Assembly: GCA_030024065.1 (NCBI GenBank)
Contig: JASEIE010000022.1
Location: 1-20,697 of the forward strand
Direction: 5' to 3'
DNA length: 20,697 bases
DNA from: Thermodesulfobacteriota bacterium
Lineage (GTDB): Bacteria > Desulfobacterota > BSN033 > UBA1163
Shown here: one piece after another, positions 1-8,470 of the stretch
How positions within the stretch are numbered: the first letter of the stretch is position 1
Layout: each line of letters begins with the position of its first letter
Position numbers and translations under genes: made by a program
The notes under the pieces: generated by a model
Databases searched by the model: none
Told to the model about the DNA's origin: nothing
The model's input: the letters and a program-made list of their open reading frames with translations, nothing else

Positions 1-585
1 TTTTTTGATAACCTCGGGACCTTCGGAGCCTATCTGGGCATCTCCATTCCGAGCTTCTGGCTCGCCTACCTGCTCATTCTCGGGACCGTCAAACTCTTCG
101 GTTACCCCGTTCTCGGGATGAGGTCTTTTGTGACAGAGGGGTTCACCTCGCTGGAGATCGTGATGGATCGGCTCTGGCACCTGATGCTTCCCTCGATCAT
201 CCTGGCGATCGGAGGGATTGCCGCCCTCTCACGCTATACCCGCTCCAGCATGCTCGAGGTGATCCGTCAGGATTATGTTCGCACCGCCAAAGCCAAAGGG
301 CTTCCGGAGGAGATGGTCTATTACAAACATGCCCTGCGCAATGCACTGCTTCCCATTATCACCCTTTTCGGATTCCTCATTCCGGGGCTGATTGGCGGCT
401 CCATCATCATGGAAACCGTCTTTTCCTGGCCCGGAATTGGACGACTGGCTTATCAGGCTGTCCTGGCCAGGGACTATCCTGTGGTGATGACGATCAATAC
501 GATTTCGGCGGTGCTCGTCCTGATCGGGAATTTTATTGCTGACATCCTTTACGGGATTGCAGACCCGAGGATTCGATATGGATAG
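1..585 (+). CDS. dppB: Dipeptide/oligopeptide ABC transporter permease DppB-type (5' partial)
   Basis: This is the C-terminal part of an inner-membrane permease of the peptide/nickel ABC importer family. The open frame runs from the first base of the window with no start, so the N-terminus lies upstream; the internal ATG at 118 falls inside a conserved membrane region and is not the real start. Visible family marks are the cytoplasmic EAA loop that contacts the ATPase (around 240-355, with RQDYVRTAKAKGL and the following HALRNALLPI) and the C-terminal FSWPGIGRLAYQA and NFIADILYGIADPRIRYG segments typical of DppB/OppB. Hydrophobic stretches alternate throughout. It heads an operon with the second permease and two ATPases downstream. 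Family and role are secure. The substrate (dipeptide, oligopeptide, nickel or other) cannot be read here because the binding protein is outside the window. Confidence 0.93.
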   Translation, partial: FFDNLGTFGAYLGISIPSFWLAYLLILGTVKLFGYPVLGMRSFVTEGFTSLEIVMDRLWHLMLPSIILAIGGIAALSRYTRSSMLEVIRQDYVRTAKAKGLPEEMVYYKHALRNALLPIITLFGFLIPGLIGGSIIMETVFSWPGIGRLAYQAVLARDYPVVMTINTISAVLVLIGNFIADILYGIADPRIRYG

Positions 586-594
586 ACAAGGAAG

Positions 595-817
595 AAATTC
601 GAAATTCCAAGCACCAAATAACAAATAATTTGGCCATGACGGTTATGTCACCTGCAAATGATGAAAATAGTCCTGGGGTTAAGGTGAGGAAGCCTGTTTA
701 GGTTAGGTCAAAGGGTTAAGGCTAAAAATTTTTAGACAAATTACCTTACCCATCAACTAAACAGGCATCTTGACCCTAACCCTTAGACCAAAGACTTTTA
801 TTTGGAATTTGGAATTT
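595..817. repeat. Nested inverted repeat filling the dppB-dppC gap
   Basis: The 266-bp gap between the two permease genes contains no gene. An outer AT-rich pair, 595-610 against 802-817, matches as reverse complements at 15 of 16 positions. Inside it lies a second, imperfect pair, about 675-720 against 742-785, built around GCCTGTTTAG and CTAAACAGGC. The arrangement resembles a short palindromic interspersed element. As RNA it would form a long hairpin between dppB and dppC. Confidence 0.65.
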
Positions 818-851
818 GTGATTTGGGATTTTAAATCTTTTTGGTTAGCAG

Positions 852-1700
852 ATGGATTCTCAGGCAAAAACTTTCTGGAGATATTTTAAAAGAAACAGGC
901 TGGCCATGGGAGGCCTGGCGATGATCATCCTCGTCTTCCTGGTCGCCGGGTTTGCCTCCCTGATCGCCCCTTACGATCCAGGAAAGACGGATGTCTCTCT
1001 TAAATTGAAGCCTCCATCCCTTCGAAACTATTTAGGGACGGATCAACTGGGACGGGATGTCTTCAGCCGTATGCTCCATGGATCGAGAGTCTCCCTCTCC
1101 GTGGGATTTGTCGCTGTGGCCATCTCCATCCTCATCGGAATCCTGGTGGGAGCAGTGGCAGGATACTATGGTCGATGGGTCGACCCCGTTTTAATGCGCT
1201 TCGTTGATATCATGCTCTGCTTTCCCTCCTTCTTCCTCATCCTGACCGTGGTCGCGCTTCTGGGTCCCAGTCTCTTTAAAGTGATGTTAGTCATTGGAAT
1301 CACCTCCTGGATGGGAACCTCTCGATTTGTCCGTGCAGAATTCCTCTCCCTGAGAGAGAGGGATTTTGTCCAGGCGGCAACTGCCCTCGGTGTCAAAGAC
1401 AGAAGGATCATCTTCAAACACATCTTGCCCAATGCCCTGGCCCCGGTCTTTGTGACAGCGACACTCGATGTGGCCACAGCCATCCTGGTGGAGGCCGGGC
1501 TCAGTTTCCTGGGGTTCGGAGTCCAACCGCCCGCACCCAGCTGGGGAAACATCCTGACAGAGGGAAGGACTTATATCTTCGATGCGTGGTGGCTGACGGT
1601 TTTCCCGGGATTGGCTATTCTCACCACCGTTCTCTCTTTTAACCTGCTTGGGGAGGGATTGAGAGATGCCCTTGATCCGAGGCTGAGGGGAAGAAGGTAA
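852..1700 (+). CDS. dppC: Dipeptide/oligopeptide ABC transporter permease DppC-type
   Basis: Second membrane subunit of the peptide importer, 282 aa, close to the usual DppC/OppC length. An N-terminal cytoplasmic stretch leads to the first membrane helix (about residues 18-40). Next come the family marks LGTDQLGRDVFSRMLHGSR (residues 57-75), the core helices and the EAA coupling loop (about 163-196, with AATALGV followed by FKHILPN). Near the end are SFLGFGVQPPAPSWGNIL and the closing GEGLRDALDPRL, both typical of DppC. The ATG at 852 fits the family N-terminus, although no clear Shine-Dalgarno precedes it. It should pair with the upstream DppB-type subunit to form the channel. Substrate is unknown. 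Confidence 0.95.
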   Translation: MDSQAKTFWRYFKRNRLAMGGLAMIILVFLVAGFASLIAPYDPGKTDVSLKLKPPSLRNYLGTDQLGRDVFSRMLHGSRVSLSVGFVAVAISILIGILVGAVAGYYGRWVDPVLMRFVDIMLCFPSFFLILTVVALLGPSLFKVMLVIGITSWMGTSRFVRAEFLSLRERDFVQAATALGVKDRRIIFKHILPNALAPVFVTATLDVATAILVEAGLSFLGFGVQPPAPSWGNILTEGRTYIFDAWWLTVFPGLAILTTVLSFNLLGEGLRDALDPRLRGRR

Positions 1701-1701
1701 T

Positions 1702-1832
1702 CAATAATCAATGGGCAATGGGCAATTAACAATTAGCAGTGAACAGATCAATGATCAATTACTAACGGTCAATGGTCAATGATCCACTAAAATGTGATGA
1801 TTGATCATTGGCAATTGACAATTGATAATTGC
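1702..1832. repeat. Degenerate AT-rich short repeats between dppC and dppD
   Basis: The stretch is built from variants of CAATGGGCAAT, GATCAATGATCAATT and GCAATTGACAATT, in both direct and inverted order. The segment 1811-1832 is close to self-complementary. Repeats of this kind look like low-complexity intergenic filler rather than coding sequence. They matter because they run in frame into the following ATPase gene and create a misleading upstream start at 1794. Confidence 0.5.
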
Positions 1833-1844
1833 AAAATGGTTATT

Positions 1845-2822
1845 ATGAATAATCCTCTTTTGGAAGTCCGTTCTCTTTCCACCCATTTCTTTACGGAGGA
1901 TGGAGAGGTCAGGGCGGTTGAACATGTGAGTTTTGAGATCCACCCGGGCGAAATCCTCAGCCTCGTGGGCGAATCCGGATGCGGGAAGAGCGTGACCGGC
2001 CTCTCCATCCTGAGACTCATTCCCAGTCCACCCGGACAGATCATTAGCGGTGAGGTCCTTTTCGATGGGAGGGAGCTACTGAAGTTAGAAGAGAAGGAGA
2101 TGGAGAAGGTGAGAGGAAATGATATCTCCATGATCTTCCAGGAACCGATGACCTCCCTCAATCCGGTATTTACGATAGGGAATCAGATCATGGAGGCCAT
2201 CGAGCTCCACCAGAATCTCCATAAAAAAGAGGCTAAACAGAAAGCCATTGAGCTGCTCGACCGGGTTAAGATTCCCTCTCCTGAAGTAAGGATTGACTCC
2301 TATCCCCATCAGCTAAGCGGAGGGATGAGACAGAGGGCGATGATCGCCATGGCCCTCTCCTGTCAACCCAAACTCCTCATCGCAGATGAACCCACAACAG
2401 CGCTGGATGTGACCATCCAGGCCCAGGTCCTCCGGCTATTGAAGGAGATTCAGAGGAAGATGGGAATGGCCGTGATGCTGATCACCCATGACCTGGGAGT
2501 GGTGGCGGAGATAGCCGACCGGGTGGCTGTCATGTATGCCGGAAGAATTGTGGAGTCCGGGCCGATCGAGGCGATCTTTGGCCAGATGCGCCATCCCTAC
2601 ACCAGGGGGCTTCTCGAGTCGATTCCTCAACTGAAAGAGAAGAGAAAGAGACTCAATGCCATTCCCGGCCAGGTTCCAAACTCGATGGATTTACCCATTG
2701 GGTGCAAGTTCCATCCGAGATGTCATTTAATGATTGAAGAATGTAAGCAGGAAGAGCCTCCTCTCTTTCAGGTCAACGGGAATCACTTTAGCCGTTGCAT
2801 CCGATGGAAGGAATGCTGTTAA
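1845..2822 (+). CDS. dppD: Peptide ABC transporter ATP-binding protein DppD-type
   Basis: Cytoplasmic ATPase subunit that powers the peptide importer. Numbering from the ATG at 1845 (325 aa), the sequence shows Walker A GESGCGKS (42-49), Q-loop Q99 in [13 protein letters not shown] signature LSGGM (157-161), Walker B LLIADEP (177-183) with catalytic Glu182, and the H-loop His215. The C-terminus carries the oligopeptide-transporter extension ([15 protein letters not shown] and further cysteines), which in this family often has a four-cysteine pattern. The frame is open from ATGs at 1794 and 1836, but those upstream codons lie in the intergenic repeat and encode [14 protein letters not shown] residues. 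I therefore prefer 1845, where the family N-terminus ([11 protein letters not shown]) begins. No convincing ribosome-binding site is seen. Confidence 0.95.
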   Translation: MNNPLLEVRSLSTHFFTEDGEVRAVEHVSFEIHPGEILSLVGESGCGKSVTGLSILRLIPSPPGQIISGEVLFDGRELLKLEEKEMEKVRGNDISMIFQEPMTSLNPVFTIGNQIMEAIELHQNLHKKEAKQKAIELLDRVKIPSPEVRIDSYPHQLSGGMRQRAMIAMALSCQPKLLIADEPTTALDVTIQAQVLRLLKEIQRKMGMAVMLITHDLGVVAEIADRVAVMYAGRIVESGPIEAIFGQMRHPYTRGLLESIPQLKEKRKRLNAIPGQVPNSMDLPIGCKFHPRCHLMIEECKQEEPPLFQVNGNHFSRCIRWKECC

Positions 2823-2825
2823 ATT

Positions 2826-2873
2826 CAGTTTCAAGTTTAAAGTTTCAAGTTGAAAAATTAAACTTGAAACCTG
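2826..2873. repeat. Inverted repeat in the dppD-dppF gap
   Basis: The arms 2826-2839 (CAGTTTCAAGTTTA) and 2859-2873 (TAAACTTGAAACCTG) are reverse complements apart from one extra base. They fill the short gap and end 4 nt before the preferred dppF start. The hairpin has no T-tract, so it is not a clear terminator. It could be an mRNA processing or stability element, or a short mobile palindrome. Confidence 0.55.
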
Positions 2874-2877
2874 AGAC

Positions 2878-3870
2878 ATGAAACTGTTGACAAGAATGAA
2901 TATGTCTCAAAACAATTTTCTGCTTCAGGTTCGGGATTTAAAAAAGTACTTCTACAGGGAGAAGCTCTTCTCTTCGGATAAAAAACCGATCCGGGCGGTG
3001 GATGGCATCTCCTTCTCCATCCGGAAAGGAGAGACGCTGGGACTGGTGGGAGAGAGCGGTTGTGGAAAGACGACCGCAGGCAAGTCTATTTTGAGATTGA
3101 TTGAGCCGACCTCGGGTCAGCTCCTTTTTAAAGAGCAAGATATCCTTGATCTCAATCGGGAAGGGCTCAGAAGATTGAGACCATCCATGCAGTTTATTTT
3201 TCAGGATCCCTATGAGTCACTCAATCCCAGAATGAAAGTCGGGGAGATCGTGGGGGAAGGGCTGGAGGTTCATCGGATCGCTCAGGGAAGAGAGAAGGTA
3301 AAGAGAGTGTCGGAGATTCTTGAGAAGGTGGGACTCCATCCCCAGGATGCGATGCGTTATCCCCATGAATTCAGCGGTGGCCAGCGACAGAGGATCGGCA
3401 TTGCCAGAGCTATCTCCTTGCATCCCGGACTGATTGTTGCGGATGAGCCTGTCTCAGCCCTGGATGTTTCTATCCAGGCCCAGATTCTCAACCTCCTGAT
3501 GGACCTGCGAGATCAACTGGGTCTTACCTACCTCTTCATCTCCCATGACCTTCGCATCGTCAAACATATCAGCGATCGGATCGCAGTGATGTACCTTGGA
3601 AAGATCGTGGAGATGGCCAGCGGAGAGGACCTCTTCCGTCGGCCTCTGCATCCCTACACCCAGGTCTTGCTCCAGGCCATACCCAGCTTGGATCCTTCGA
3701 CAAGGGGTCAAGAACCCCTCAACAGAGAGGAGTTTCGTCCCTTTTCTGTGGAAAGGGGATGTCTGTTCCAGCCCAGGTGCCCCCACACAAAGGAGAGATG
3801 TCAGATCGAAGAACCTCTCCTCTTAGACCAGGGAGAGGACCATCTGGTCGCCTGCCATTTCATTTCCTGA
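2878..3870 (+). CDS. dppF: Peptide ABC transporter ATP-binding protein DppF-type
   Basis: Second ATPase of the importer, expected to form a heterodimer with the DppD-type protein on the inner face of the membrane. It is 330 aa, the normal size. Motifs are Walker A GESGCGKT (58-65), Q-loop in [14 protein letters not shown] (about 107-119), signature FSGGQ (165-169), Walker B LIVADEP (185-191) and H-loop His223. The cysteine-containing C-terminal tail ([15 protein letters not shown]) is the OppF/DppF extension. Alternative starts at 2896 and 2902 are possible, since the first residues are not conserved and the ATG at 2878 directly follows an inverted repeat. It is the last gene of the transporter operon. 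Confidence 0.95.
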   Translation: MKLLTRMNMSQNNFLLQVRDLKKYFYREKLFSSDKKPIRAVDGISFSIRKGETLGLVGESGCGKTTAGKSILRLIEPTSGQLLFKEQDILDLNREGLRRLRPSMQFIFQDPYESLNPRMKVGEIVGEGLEVHRIAQGREKVKRVSEILEKVGLHPQDAMRYPHEFSGGQRQRIGIARAISLHPGLIVADEPVSALDVSIQAQILNLLMDLRDQLGLTYLFISHDLRIVKHISDRIAVMYLGKIVEMASGEDLFRRPLHPYTQVLLQAIPSLDPSTRGQEPLNREEFRPFSVERGCLFQPRCPHTKERCQIEEPLLLDQGEDHLVACHFIS

Positions 3871-4288
3871 CCTCACAGGGTTTCCCAGAGTTTGCAATTT
3901 GATACGTTCGACGGCGCCAAACCCCGATTTAAAAATCGGGGTAAACCCCGTTAGAAATTCCAGCGGGGCATTAAACCCCGCCCTGCCTACCGGCCCCGGT
4001 CCTGACCGAGGGCGGGGCAGGCAGGCGGAATTAATCTGAAATGTCCCCCCGCTGCAGCCGCCGGCCCAGAGGGAGCAGCGGGGCATTATTTCTAACGGGG
4101 TAAAAAGCGCCGCTCAGTATCAACCCTGAGCATACCCGAGGTGCCTGTCCTGATCGCAGTCGAAGGATCAGACCGGGGAGTCGAATGGGTTGATTTTTTT
4201 CTGAAAATTGTCTTATTATAATATGTTAAATGGAATCCAGAGGCTTTCCCCTTCAGGGGAGAACACCGGTTGTTAAGGGAGAATCTCG
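3871..4288. other. Intergenic region with nested GC-rich palindromes, no gene
   Basis: No plausible gene is seen on either strand. The first part holds a compact hairpin (3922-3941, CCCCGATTT and its complement around AA). It has no following T-tract, so it is only a weak terminator candidate for the dpp operon. Most of the stretch is a larger palindromic element listed separately (3946-4100). The last part, about 4190-4225, is AT-rich with TATAAT at 4217-4222. That could be the -10 box of a promoter for the downstream DksA-type gene, but no -35 box sits at the normal spacing. Confidence 0.5.
3946..4100. repeat. Nested palindromic element with direct repeats inside
   Basis: The ends are perfect 13-bp inverted repeats: CCCCGTTAGAAAT at 3946-3958 and ATTTCTAACGGGG at 4088-4100. 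Just inside, AGCGGGGCATTA occurs in direct orientation at 3962-3973 and 4077-4088. A further inverted pair, CCCCGCCCT (3976-3984) and AGGGCGGGG (4009-4017), sits in the middle. No coding capacity is seen. The layout suggests a miniature inverted-repeat element or a REP/BIME-like cluster. Which family it belongs to cannot be told from one copy. Confidence 0.55.
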
Positions 4289-4687
4289 ATGGATCAGGAG
4301 AAACTTCTCTATTTTAAAGGACTGCTTGATGGACAACTTCATAATCTCTTAGAGGAAGCTGGAAAGACCTGCAGCGATATGCGTCAGGATCAGGAGGGAG
4401 ATTTCCCCGATCCCACGGATCGAGCTTCTCTGGAGTCGGACCGAAACTTTCTCCTGAGGATCAAGGATCGCGAGAGGAAGCTCATCATGAAGGTGAAGGA
4501 GGCCCTGGATCGGATTGAGAATGGGAGCTTTGGCATTTGTGAATCCTGCGGAAAATCCATTTCTGAAAAGAGACTATTGGCGAGACCCGTCACCACGCTC
4601 TGCATCGAATGCAAAACCGAATTGGAGGATCAGGAGCGAGGAGAGAGGTTAAGGGGAGCAAAGGCGAAACGAAAGTTCCCTGCATAG
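4289..4687 (+). CDS. DksA/TraR-family C4 zinc-finger transcription regulator
   Basis: A 132-aa protein of the DksA/TraR family, whose members bind the RNA polymerase secondary channel and change promoter output, often with ppGpp. Visible marks are an N-terminal predominantly helical region, a D41-x-x-D44-x-A46 motif matching the acidic coiled-coil tip of DksA (in FPDPTDRAS), and a four-cysteine zinc site (C84-x2-C87 and C105-x2-C108) in CESCGKSISEKRLLARP and the segment after it. Length is slightly below E. coli DksA. A GGGAG ribosome-binding site lies a few bases upstream of the ATG at 4289. The gene is 32 nt before galT and may share its transcript. Other members of this family are less well defined, so a strict DksA assignment is not claimed. 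Confidence 0.88.
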   Translation: MDQEKLLYFKGLLDGQLHNLLEEAGKTCSDMRQDQEGDFPDPTDRASLESDRNFLLRIKDRERKLIMKVKEALDRIENGSFGICESCGKSISEKRLLARPVTTLCIECKTELEDQERGERLRGAKAKRKFPA

Positions 4688-4719
4688 ACATTGTCATTTC
4701 TCCAACATAGTGACCTTTT

Positions 4720-5715
4720 ATGCCTGAACTGAGAAGAGATCCCATCCATGGAAGATGGGTAATTATTTCGACCGAGAGAAGCAGGAGACCTTCTGATTTT
4801 GCGCCAGAAGAACGTCAACCCATCGGCGGATTCTGTCCCCTCTGTGAAGGGAATGAAGACCGAACTCCACCGGAGGTCCTCGCCTTCCGGGATAATGGGA
4901 TTGCTCCGAATTCTCCGGGCTGGTCGCTTCGCGTCGTCCCGAATAAATTCCCCGCCCTCCGGATCGAAGGGGAGTTAAACCGAGAGGGGGAGGGGATCTT
5001 TGATAAGATGAATGGAATCGGGGCCCATGAAGTGGTGGTCGAGACACCCCGGCATAATGAGACCCTGGCCACTCTGCCGCTCAAAGCCGTGGAGGACGTC
5101 CTCTGGGCTTACCGGGAGAGGATCATCGATCTGAGGCGGGATGAACGGCTTCGCTATGTGATTGTCTTTAAGAATTATGGCGCAGCCGCCGGAGCCTCTC
5201 TCGAACATGCCCACTCCCAGATCATCGCCCTTCCCATCGTTCCCACGAGTGTGCGGGAAGAGATCGAAGGGTCGAAAAATTACTTTCTTTATAAGGACCG
5301 ATGCGTCTACTGCGATATCATCCGGCAGGAGCTTCAGCAGAAAAGGCGTGTCATCGCAGAGAACAGCGGGTTCGTCTCCATCGTTCCCTTTGCCTCTCGA
5401 TTTCCCTTTGAGACCTGGATCCTTCCGAAAATCCATCAACCCCGTTATGAACAGATGGCACCTTCTCTCCACGGACAGGCAGCTGAGATCCTTTCCGACA
5501 CCCTCCGGAGATTGAAGCAGGTCCTGGATGATCCTCCCTATAATTACATCATCCATACCTCCTCTTTTGCGGAACAGGACAGGGACTGTTATCACTGGCA
5601 CTTTGAGATCATGCCCAAGCTGACCAAGGTGGCTGGATTCGAGTGGGGGACAGGATTCTATATCAACCCAACCCCCCCTGAAGAGGCAGCGGAGTATATG
5701 AGGGAGGTCAGGTAA
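4720..5715 (+). CDS. galT: Galactose-1-phosphate uridylyltransferase (GalT, HIT superfamily)
   Basis: Predicted Leloir-pathway enzyme that moves UMP between UDP-glucose and galactose-1-phosphate through a uridylyl-histidine intermediate. It is 331 aa, close to bacterial GalT length. The active-site motif is H163-A-H165-S-Q167, corresponding to the HPHGQ of E. coli GalT at almost the same position, with His165 as the expected nucleophile. Zinc-type cysteine pairs are C39-x2-C42 (FCPLCEG) and C195-x2-C198 (CVYCDI). The C-terminal CYHWHFEIMP (H292, H294) is the second conserved histidine block. HAHSQ rather than HPHGQ also occurs in relatives such as plant ADP-glucose phosphorylase-type proteins, so a related nucleotidyl transfer is possible. 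It lies 6 nt upstream of a histidine kinase, and galU follows two genes later. Confidence 0.9.
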   Translation: MPELRRDPIHGRWVIISTERSRRPSDFAPEERQPIGGFCPLCEGNEDRTPPEVLAFRDNGIAPNSPGWSLRVVPNKFPALRIEGELNREGEGIFDKMNGIGAHEVVVETPRHNETLATLPLKAVEDVLWAYRERIIDLRRDERLRYVIVFKNYGAAAGASLEHAHSQIIALPIVPTSVREEIEGSKNYFLYKDRCVYCDIIRQELQQKRRVIAENSGFVSIVPFASRFPFETWILPKIHQPRYEQMAPSLHGQAAEILSDTLRRLKQVLDDPPYNYIIHTSSFAEQDRDCYHWHFEIMPKLTKVAGFEWGTGFYINPTPPEEAAEYMREVR

Positions 5716-5721
5716 TCGGTT

Positions 5722-8070
5722 ATGTCCGGTCATCCCGATGCTTACGGTCTTCTGAAATCGATCGTCGAACTCTCCACTTCCTCCCTTCTCCTTGAGACAA
5801 AACTGGGAAGAATGCTCCACGCCATCCAGGAAAGTTTTCAACCGGATCGATGTCTTTTCATAGGTCCGGAAAAGATTCTTAAAGATGGATTTCTCTTCCG
5901 TTTGGCTCAGGAAAGGGAACCCCTATGGGTGAATGAAGGGGCGCCCATTGAAGGAGAGGAACCCCTTTTGGAGGAGAAGGGTCTCCTCTGTCCGGCCTTT
6001 GCCTGTATCCCTCTCTATGATGAAACCTCTTTTCAGGGAGTCTTCTATATCGGTTTCTTAAAAAACCGGAAATTCTCTCCGCTGGAGGTCGATCTTCTGC
6101 TCCTGATCGCCAGGGAGATGGAATCGGCGATCCGGGATGATCATCTCCATCGTAAGGCAGAACAGACCATCTCCGAATTGACCGCTCTTCATGAGATGGG
6201 AAAAGCTGTCACCTCTACATTAAAACTGGAGGAACTTTTTGAACTCATCGTCACCACCGGCTTGAAGATTCTGAAGGCCATGGGAGGGGTGTTGAGGATC
6301 GAGGAAAGAAAAACCGGGGAGTTGATGGTCCAGTGCAGCATCGGAGGCTATCATCAACATCCTCTCGACGAGGAGATAGCGAAAAGGGTCCTCTCCAGCC
6401 GAACCCCTCTCTCGCTCTCTCGCTCCGGTGAAGAGAAATCTTTTCTCTCACTGCTCTGCGTGCCCCTGCTTTCGAAAGGAAGAGCCTTCGGGACCCTCGC
6501 CTTCTATGAAAAAGAGACCGAGCCTTCAAAATTTGACGAGAAAGATTTAGAGTTGTTGTTGACCATGGCAAGCCAGGCCTCCTGTGCCATTGAGAATGCC
6601 ATGACCCACAGCGAAATATCCCTGATGGCACAGGACCATGAGAAGAGGGCAAGACAGCTCTCCACCCTCTGGGAATTGAACAAGACCCTCCTCACCACTG
6701 TCCATTTTGAACGGATCATCCATATGACCCTAACCGCTATTACGATTGGTGACGGATTGGGGTTCAACCGCGCCATGCTCTTCCTCGTCGATGAGAAGAA
6801 CCGTTTTTTAGAAGGGGCCATGGCGGTGGGCCCGGATAGTGCGGAGGAGGCAGGCCGGATCTGGTCCGCCCTCTCGCAAAAGAAGGGAAACCCTTCCGAG
6901 CTGATCACCCAGATTGAATCATCCACTGAGAGCAATTCAGAATTAAACTCCCTTGTGAAAGGGCTTCAGATTCCTCTCGAGCATGAGCAGTGCATTCTTT
7001 CACGGACCGTTCTTGAGGGAAGGCCCTTTAACATCCGTGTTCCACAGGCTGAAGAAGGATGGCTTCAAACCCGCTGTGAAAGGGGTTGCCACCTCAGTTC
7101 GGAGGTGGGGTGTTATGTGAGCGAGCACCTCAGCCGGGATTCCAAGGTCTATGCCTTTGCGACGGTTCCCCTCTGGGGAAAAGGGAAGGTGATCGGTGTG
7201 ATCCTGGTGGACAATTTCTATAACCAGAATCCCATCGCAGAAGGGGACATCCACTATCTCGCCATGTTCTCCAACCAGGCAGGACTGGCCATTGAGAACG
7301 CCATCCTTTACCGGAAGTTAGAGGAGGTTCATCAGGAATTAAAGGAGGCCCAGACCTTCCTGGTCCATCAGGAGAAGATGGCAGCCCTGGGAGAACTCTG
7401 CAATGCCATTGCTCACGAGATCAGAAACCCTCTCGTCTCCATCGGTGGGTTTGCGCGCCGTCTCTACCGGGGCATACCGGACGATGCTCCAGAGAAACGG
7501 TTCACCCAGACCATCATGATCGAGGTGTCACGGCTTGAGAGGATCCTCGACGATTTTTACCGTTTCACTCAAAATGAAGCCATGGTTTTTAAAGAATGCG
7601 ATATCAAAGAAATCATCGAACACAGCCTCACCATGATCTCCGAGAAATTGGAGGAAGAAAAGGTCGAAATCATCAGGCAATACGCCGAGGGCCTCCCGAA
7701 AATAAACGGCGACTATCATCAATTGAAACAGGCCTTTTTCAATATGATCACCAATTCTTTTCAGGCGATGAAGGACCAGGGAAGGCTTTCCATTCGCGTC
7801 TTTCCTGTCTCCAGGGACGATTCTCTGAACGTCCGGGTCGAACTCGAGGATACCGGTTTTGGAATCGATCCTGAAAACATTCACAATATCTTCAACCCCT
7901 TCTATTCGACGAAAGAATCAAGACTCGGTTTGGGGTTACCGATTGTCCACAAAATCGTCACCTCTCATCGTGGCCAGATTGAAGTGTTCAACTCCCCCGG
8001 GGAAGGGGTGACCTTTATTGTCACCCTTCCTGGCCAAGCCGTGAGGAAGGAAGTTTCCGATTTGTCTTGA
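5722..8070 (+). CDS. Multi-GAF sensor histidine kinase
   Basis: A 782-aa soluble sensor kinase; no membrane segments or signal peptide are evident. Three GAF-like domains are inferred at about 20-140, 150-300 and 315-530 from recurring patterns such as VPLLSKGRAFGTLAFYE and VPLWGKGKVIGVILVD, each followed by an AxAIENA-type helix. A short coiled coil then leads to the dimerization domain with phospho-acceptor His565 in AIAHEIRNPL. The catalytic ATPase domain has N-box N678 (NMITNSFQAM), G1 D710-T-G-F-G, an F-box NPFYSTK and G2 GLGLPIV. The third GAF carries a cysteine cluster, C424, C452, C456 and C464, which could bind a metal or respond to redox state; that is speculation. It follows galT by 6 nt and precedes a receiver protein, its likely partner. 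The signal is unknown. Confidence 0.93.
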   Translation: MSGHPDAYGLLKSIVELSTSSLLLETKLGRMLHAIQESFQPDRCLFIGPEKILKDGFLFRLAQEREPLWVNEGAPIEGEEPLLEEKGLLCPAFACIPLYDETSFQGVFYIGFLKNRKFSPLEVDLLLLIAREMESAIRDDHLHRKAEQTISELTALHEMGKAVTSTLKLEELFELIVTTGLKILKAMGGVLRIEERKTGELMVQCSIGGYHQHPLDEEIAKRVLSSRTPLSLSRSGEEKSFLSLLCVPLLSKGRAFGTLAFYEKETEPSKFDEKDLELLLTMASQASCAIENAMTHSEISLMAQDHEKRARQLSTLWELNKTLLTTVHFERIIHMTLTAITIGDGLGFNRAMLFLVDEKNRFLEGAMAVGPDSAEEAGRIWSALSQKKGNPSELITQIESSTESNSELNSLVKGLQIPLEHEQCILSRTVLEGRPFNIRVPQAEEGWLQTRCERGCHLSSEVGCYVSEHLSRDSKVYAFATVPLWGKGKVIGVILVDNFYNQNPIAEGDIHYLAMFSNQAGLAIENAILYRKLEEVHQELKEAQTFLVHQEKMAALGELCNAIAHEIRNPLVSIGGFARRLYRGIPDDAPEKRFTQTIMIEVSRLERILDDFYRFTQNEAMVFKECDIKEIIEHSLTMISEKLEEEKVEIIRQYAEGLPKINGDYHQLKQAFFNMITNSFQAMKDQGRLSIRVFPVSRDDSLNVRVELEDTGFGIDPENIHNIFNPFYSTKESRLGLGLPIVHKIVTSHRGQIEVFNSPGEGVTFIVTLPGQAVRKEVSDLS

Positions 8071-8113
8071 AGGACGATAGGAGAATTCTTAAGTTTCTTC
8101 TGGAGATGAAGCG

Positions 8114-8470
8114 ATGAAGAAGATCTTAGTCGTCGATGATGAAGAGAATATCCGTTTCCTCTTTAAGGAGGAGCTGGAGGAGGAAGGGTTTGTCGTGGAG
8201 GTGGCAAAAGATGGGCTGGAGGCCCTTGAACAGCTTTTCCTCTTCAGGCCGGACCTCATCACCCTCGACATCAAGATGCCGGGACTCAATGGTATTGAGA
8301 CGCTCAAACGGATCCGGGAGACAGAGAGGCAACTCCCCATCATCATGTGTTCTGCTTATGGAGAGTACAGACAGGATCTGACGACCTGGGCATCCGATGC
8401 CTATGTGGTCAAGTGTGCCGATCTGGCTGAATTAAAGACGACGATTCGGAGACTTCTGGGGCTTCTATGA
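8114..8470 (+). CDS. Single-domain response regulator (CheY/Spo0F-like receiver)
   Basis: A 118-aa stand-alone receiver domain with no output domain. All key residues are present: the acidic pair D8-D9, phospho-acceptor D52 (in TLDIKMPG), switch residue S80 (CSAYGEY) and K100 (in YVVKCADLAEL). It should accept phosphate from the kinase encoded 43 nt upstream and act by protein-protein contact or as a phosphorelay intermediate. A GGAG ribosome-binding site sits 8 nt before the ATG. Its stop overlaps the start of galU (ATGA at 8467-8470), indicating translational coupling. The output of the pathway cannot be read from this window. Confidence 0.93.
   Translation: MKKILVVDDEENIRFLFKEELEEEGFVVEVAKDGLEALEQLFLFRPDLITLDIKMPGLNGIETLKRIRETERQLPIIMCSAYGEYRQDLTTWASDAYVVKCADLAELKTTIRRLLGLL

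Noticed and set aside
1702..1845. CRISPR-like array in the dppC-dppD gap
   Set aside because: Repeats are short, degenerate and in mixed orientation, without regular spacers.
4975..5841. Long open frame on the - strand opposite galT
   Set aside because: It is a shadow of galT and the kinase start; the + strand frames carry clear family motifs and this one carries none.
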